Origin: Flagellimonas lutaonensis
GTDB taxonomy: Bacteria > Bacteroidota > Bacteroidia > Flavobacteriales > Flavobacteriaceae
NCBI RefSeq assembly: GCF_000963865.1
Contig: NZ_CP011071.1
Coordinates: forward strand, 1,306,501-1,370,500
Reading direction: 5' to 3'
Length of the DNA: 64,000 bases
The notes beneath the pieces were generated by a model. That model did not search any database. It was not told the DNA's origin and saw nothing but the letters and a program-made list of their open reading frames with translations. Positions 60,666 to 64,000 of the stretch are shown here, in pieces (position 1 is the first letter of the stretch; each line of letters begins with the position of its first letter). A program made the translations under genes and the position numbers.

Positions 60666-61778
60666 CTATGCCATTGAAGCCAATTGCCTGCCCACCAGGC
60701 TGCCTATTGCAACCCCCATACCGCCTAGGCGTATACCACAGTATACGTGGTCACTATGTTGTTTTACAATGGGTCTCTTTTTGGGGCCAACACCCATGAT
60801 ACCGCTCCAACGGCGATCAATTTCAACCGCCCTTCCCGGTAGTATCACCTCGGCGAGAAGTTGTTCCAATGCTTCTTGAATATGCCCTGTGGTGCCGAAC
60901 CGGGCCGTTTCTTCTCCTTTAAGGTCAAGGTTGCGGCCGCCCCCAAACAGAATTCGACCTTCTACGTTCCTGAAATAATAATACCCCTCTTCAAAATGAA
61001 AGGTGCCCTTGATACGAAGGTTTTCAATCGGGTGGGTGACCAAAACTTGGGCCCGTGCGGGCTTTACTTTTTCGTCTAGTAATTGTGCCGCAAAACCGTT
61101 TGTGGCCACAAACAGTTTCTTGCTAAAAAATTCGAGTTGTTCGGTTTTTATATGCACTCCATTGGGGCCATGCTCAAAGGCATCTACCCTCATTCCGTTT
61201 AAAACGATAACACCGAGGCGTTGTGCTTTCTTCAGTAAGTGAAGCATCATCTTGCCTGTGTGCAACTGCCCCTCAAATTGGTGTGTTATATACGTGTCTT
61301 GAACGCCTTTAAAGCCAAAGTGGTTAGGCTGTTCCTTAAAGGGGTTTTCTTTAAAAATGGGCTTCAATAACTTATTTATCCTTCCCATCTGTCCTTTACA
61401 GCGGTCATATAGGTAGGTATCCTTCTTTAAAAAAATCTCATGCCCGCCAAGGCGTTCGTATTCTATGTTTTTATCGCCCAGCATATGTCGAAGCAACTGA
61501 ATGCCCTCAAACCGTTGGCGCACCAACTGTGCCACTTCGTCTTCCCTATGGGATTCTAGATCGGCGGTGATTTCAGAAATGCTGCCAAAACAGGCAAAGC
61601 CCGCGTTTTTGGTGCTGGCACCTTGCGGCAAAAGGCCCTTTTCAAGTACAAGTACTTTTGAGCTTGGATATGTTTCCATTAAAAAAATGGCCGTGGTCAA
61701 ACCCACGATACCGCTTCCTACTATGGTGAAATCAATATCTGAAAACCATATCCTATCCTCCCAATAACTTAACTCCAT
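60666..61778 (-). CDS. FAD-dependent oxidoreductase (DAO family)
   Basis: 370 residues. FAD-binding DFTIVGSGIVGLTTAIFL (GxGxxG) at about 16-33 and a C-terminal YCGIRLGGMGVAIG that closes the FAD site; RPIVKQHSDHVY before it. Similar to D-amino acid oxidase/glycine oxidase-type amine oxidases. Substrate unknown. Separated from accC by a terminator, and convergent with the ABC ATPase. Confidence 0.83.
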   Translation of the reverse strand: MELSYWEDRIWFSDIDFTIVGSGIVGLTTAIFLMETYPSSKVLVLEKGLLPQGASTKNAGFACFGSISEITADLESHREDEVAQLVRQRFEGIQLLRHMLGDKNIEYERLGGHEIFLKKDTYLYDRCKGQMGRINKLLKPIFKENPFKEQPNHFGFKGVQDTYITHQFEGQLHTGKMMLHLLKKAQRLGVIVLNGMRVDAFEHGPNGVHIKTEQLEFFSKKLFVATNGFAAQLLDEKVKPARAQVLVTHPIENLRIKGTFHFEEGYYYFRNVEGRILFGGGRNLDLKGEETARFGTTGHIQEALEQLLAEVILPGRAVEIDRRWSGIMGVGPKKRPIVKQHSDHVYCGIRLGGMGVAIGSLVGRQLASMA

Positions 61779-61780
61779 AT

Positions 61781-61804
61781 AAAAAAACCCCGACTAGGTC
61801 GGGG
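61781..61804 (-). terminator. Terminator of accC
   Basis: CCCCGAC/GTCGGGG (61788-61794 with 61798-61804) around TAG, ending in seven T on the minus strand; 7 bases after the accC stop. Confidence 0.88.
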
Positions 61805-61810
61805 CGCTCT

Positions 61811-63163
61811 TTAATATTTATATTTTGGATCCATCTTAAAGTCTTCCATAAACTTGGTGGTGTAGTTGCCCGCCAAGTAATCGGGGTGCTCCATGAGCTG
61901 TCTGTGAAAAGGTATCGTTGTTTTGATACCTTCGATGACGAACTCATCCAATGCCCTTCGCATCTTGTTGATGGCTTCTTCCCTAGTCTGGGCCGTTGTA
62001 ATCAATTTGGCTATCATGGAATCATAGTTCGGAGGAATCGAATACCCACTGTACACATGGGTGTCTAACCGCACACCGTGACCCCCCGGGGTATGCAATG
62101 TGGTTATCTTTCCAGGTGATGGCCTAAAATCGTTATATGGGTCTTCGGCATTGATCCGACATTCAATGGAATGTAGTTTTGGCGTATAGTTTTTGCCAGA
62201 AATCGGTACTCCGCCCGCCACCAAGATCTGTTCACGGATCAAATCGTAATCGATGACCTGTTCGGTGATTGGGTGCTCTACCTGAATACGGGTATTCATT
62301 TCCATAAAATAGAAATTGCGGTGCTTGTCTACCAAGAATTCGACAGTGCCCGCACCTTCATATTTGATATATTCCGCTGCCTTTACCGCCGCTTTTCCCA
62401 TTGCATCGCGCAATTTATCGGTCATAAAAGGCGATGGGGTCTCTTCGGTCAATTTTTGATGCCTACGTTGCACAGAGCAGTCACGTTCGGAGAGGTGGCA
62501 TGCCTTGCCGTATTGGTCGCCCACAACCTGAATTTCAATGTGTCGGGGCTCCTCAATCAATTTTTCCATGTACATGCCACCGTTGCCGAAAGCGGCCTCT
62601 GCCTCTTTTACGGCACTTTCGTAGTTTTTCTCAAGGTCTTCTTCCTTCCAGATGGCGCGCATTCCTTTTCCGCCGCCACCGGCAGTGGCCTTTATCATTA
62701 CGGGGTATCCCATTTTCTTGGCGACCTTTTTGGCTTCCTCAACATCTTTTAGGATACCATCAGAACCGGGAATGGTTGGCACCCCGGCTTTCTTCATGGT
62801 CTCCTTGGCCGTGGCCTTATCGCCCATTTTGTCTATCTGCTCCCCAGAGGCGCCGATGAATTTGATATCGTGCTCGGCACAAATTCTAGAGAACTTTGAG
62901 TTTTCGGAAAGAAACCCATACCCTGGGTGAATGGCATCTGCATTGGTTATTTCAGCCGCAGCGATGATATTCGGTATTTTAAGGTACGATTCGTTACTGG
63001 GTGCCGGACCGATACAAACGGCCTCATCTGCAAAACGGACATGGAGGCTCTCTTCATCTGCCTTTGAGTAGACCGCGACGGTTTTGATACCCATTTCCTT
63101 GCAGGTACGAATAACCCGTAGTGCAATCTCCCCCCTATTTGCAATCAATATTTTTTTGAACAT
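61811..63163 (-). CDS. accC: Acetyl-CoA carboxylase biotin carboxylase subunit
   Basis: About 450 residues from the ATG at 63163, where the family begins [20 protein letters not shown]-grasp signature [12 protein letters not shown]; the active-site region [15 protein letters not shown]; and [10 protein letters not shown] near the C-terminal side. Carboxylates biotin on AccB using bicarbonate and ATP, the first half of malonyl-CoA formation. Minus-strand order fabH-accB-accC, 93 bases after accB. Confidence 0.95.
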   Translation of the reverse strand: MFKKILIANRGEIALRVIRTCKEMGIKTVAVYSKADEESLHVRFADEAVCIGPAPSNESYLKIPNIIAAAEITNADAIHPGYGFLSENSKFSRICAEHDIKFIGASGEQIDKMGDKATAKETMKKAGVPTIPGSDGILKDVEEAKKVAKKMGYPVMIKATAGGGGKGMRAIWKEEDLEKNYESAVKEAEAAFGNGGMYMEKLIEEPRHIEIQVVGDQYGKACHLSERDCSVQRRHQKLTEETPSPFMTDKLRDAMGKAAVKAAEYIKYEGAGTVEFLVDKHRNFYFMEMNTRIQVEHPITEQVIDYDLIREQILVAGGVPISGKNYTPKLHSIECRINAEDPYNDFRPSPGKITTLHTPGGHGVRLDTHVYSGYSIPPNYDSMIAKLITTAQTREEAINKMRRALDEFVIEGIKTTIPFHRQLMEHPDYLAGNYTTKFMEDFKMDPKYKY

Positions 63164-63256
63164 AGCTTCTTGTTTAAAATTCAAATTCCAAGCACCAAAA
63201 TCCAATCAAAAATGTAAGATTCGGTCCCGATGGCCATCGGGATTGGTATTGAAATT

Positions 63257-63748
63257 TTAACTGGGATCAACCAAGAACAATGGCTGGTCAAACTCAACCG
63301 GTGAAGAATCTTCAACCAAAATCTTGACAATCTTACCAGAAACTTCAGACTCGATGTCATTGAATAGTTTCATTGCCTCAATTACGCAAAGCACATCGCC
63401 TGGTTTGATTTCTTGACCAACCTCAACGAAAGGAGGCTTGTCAGGAGACGGCTTTCTGTAGAAGGTGCCGATTATGGGTGACTTAATAGTGATGTATTTA
63501 GAATCATCTTCTTCTGATTTCTTTTCTTCAGCAGAAGGTGCCTTTGGCACCTCGGCTACAGGTGCTGCAGGTGCAGCCGCCACCGGAGCTTGCGCCATCG
63601 GTATCTGCTGCACTATCGTGGTTTCCGGTGTGTTGGTGTGCGAACCTGTGCGAATGGTAATCTTTAACTCTTCGGTCTCAAGTTTTACCTCGCTGGCCCC
63701 AGACTTGGCCACAAACTTGATCAGACTTTGAATTTCTTTGAGATCCAT
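63257..63748 (-). CDS. accB: Biotin carboxyl carrier protein of acetyl-CoA carboxylase
   Basis: 163 residues. N-terminal helical part [20 protein letters not shown]; an Ala/Pro-rich flexible linker (about 48-75); and a C-terminal biotinyl domain with the biotin lysine in [13 protein letters not shown], preceded by [14 protein letters not shown] (thumb). Carries biotin between the two carboxylase half-reactions. 25 bases from the fabH end. Confidence 0.95.
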   Translation of the reverse strand: MDLKEIQSLIKFVAKSGASEVKLETEELKITIRTGSHTNTPETTIVQQIPMAQAPVAAAPAAPVAEVPKAPSAEEKKSEEDDSKYITIKSPIIGTFYRKPSPDKPPFVEVGQEIKPGDVLCVIEAMKLFNDIESEVSGKIVKILVEDSSPVEFDQPLFLVDPS

Positions 63749-63773
63749 GAAATTTGATTTAGTTAGTTTATAA

Positions 63774-64000
63774 TCAATAGGCCCATTTCAAATATACGGA
63801 GCCCCAAGTAAATCCGCCGCCAAAGGCTGCGAATATCAAATTATCGCCCTTTTTGAGTTGTGCTTGATAATCATGCAACAAAAGGGGAAGTGTCGCCGAT
63901 GTGGTATTGCCATATCGGTGTATGTTCATCATAACCTTGCTTTCGTCAAGGCCCATTCTATTGGCCGTGGCGTCTATGATTCTTTTGTTGGCCTGGTGCG
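63774..64000 (-). CDS. fabH: Beta-ketoacyl-ACP synthase III, C-terminal part
   Basis: Only the last ~75 residues are in the window; the gene starts beyond base 64000. The catalytic His is in HQANKRI and the catalytic Asn in [12 protein letters not shown], followed by the family C-terminus [19 protein letters not shown]. FabH starts fatty acid chains from acetyl-CoA and malonyl-ACP, in keeping with the accB-accC genes downstream. Confidence 0.93.
   Translation of the reverse strand, partial: HQANKRIIDATANRMGLDESKVMMNIHRYGNTTSATLPLLLHDYQAQLKKGDNLIFAAFGGGFTWGSVYLKWAY

Noticed and set aside
1-64000. Defence islands, prophage or insertion sequences
   Set aside because: I looked for transposase, integrase, restriction, toxin-antitoxin and phage genes on both strands and saw none; the AlbA_2 protein and the AddAB-like nucleases appear to be housekeeping in this phylum.

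Overview
This window is a chromosomal segment of a member of the Bacteroidetes, most likely a marine Flavobacteriaceae (Muricauda/Zobellia/Maribacter-like by protein character). The evidence is a complete Bat (aerotolerance) operon, an IPExxxVDY protein, the long form of amidophosphoribosyltransferase, a two-domain RNase H, an OmpA protein with thrombospondin type 3 repeats, promoters of the TTG-N17-23-TAnnTTTG type, and no use of Shine-Dalgarno sites. Coding density is high. I see no prophage, transposase, integrase or CRISPR array.

Layout. 1-2187: end of a fructokinase-like PfkB kinase plus an amylosucrase-type GH13 enzyme, a sucrose-use pair. 2184-4936 (minus): AlbA_2/Schlafen-like protein, SDR dehydrogenase, aldo/keto reductase. 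5108-14145: the MoxR-DUF58-BatA/B/C/D/E operon, with an extra two-membrane-segment BatD-like protein. 14206-17126: small exported protein, beta-carbonic anhydrase and SulP transporter, a probable bicarbonate module. 17205-21435: pheS, a small conserved protein, a YCII-like lipoprotein, a CYTH protein, DNA polymerase IV and a frameshifted TetR regulator with an apparently intact operator. 21491-25847 (minus): acpP-fabF-rnc, an IPExxxVDY protein and pyruvate kinase. 26006-30109: purN, RNase H, a PfkB kinase and long-form PurF. 30110-30767: no protein gene, but three tandem promoter-core-terminator units that look like a new small RNA family. 30768-40777: superoxide dismutase, AddA-like helicase-nuclease, kbl, OmpA porin-like protein, AddB-like nuclease and an SDR. 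40910-44697: tRNA-Ala(GGC), universal stress protein, GNAT acetyltransferase, MATE exporter, enoyl-CoA hydratase and a 46-residue membrane protein. 44699-50931: Gfo/Idh/MocA oxidoreductase, LpxH-like hydrolase, MFS transporter, RecJ, OsmC and an AhpD-like protein. 51072-51676: an AT-rich membrane-protein/XRE-regulator pair, probably acquired. 51660-57273: uracil-DNA glycosylase family protein, RsmI, an uncharacterised protein, thymidine kinase, alanine racemase, MscL and aspartate-semialdehyde dehydrogenase. 57445-64000: prolyl oligopeptidase, ABC ATPase, FAD oxidoreductase and the accC-accB-fabH lipid synthesis cluster, cut by the window edge.

The most notable item is the 30.2-30.7 kb region. 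A 39-nt core (38 positions identical in all three copies) is repeated three times among unrelated spacer sequences. Each copy has its own flavobacterial-type promoter just upstream and its own terminator hairpin just downstream; the hairpins differ in sequence but keep pairing. This fits three short (about 70-75 nt) sibling regulatory RNAs. Other points worth checking: the AddA-like gene has no ATG/GTG/TTG upstream of its Walker A motif; the TetR gene is broken by a single-base frame change; and a strong hairpin separates acpP from fabF.

All assignments are from reading motifs and gene order; no database search was run. Start sites were moved downstream or upstream of the longest open frame where family N-termini or overlaps argued for it, as noted per entry.
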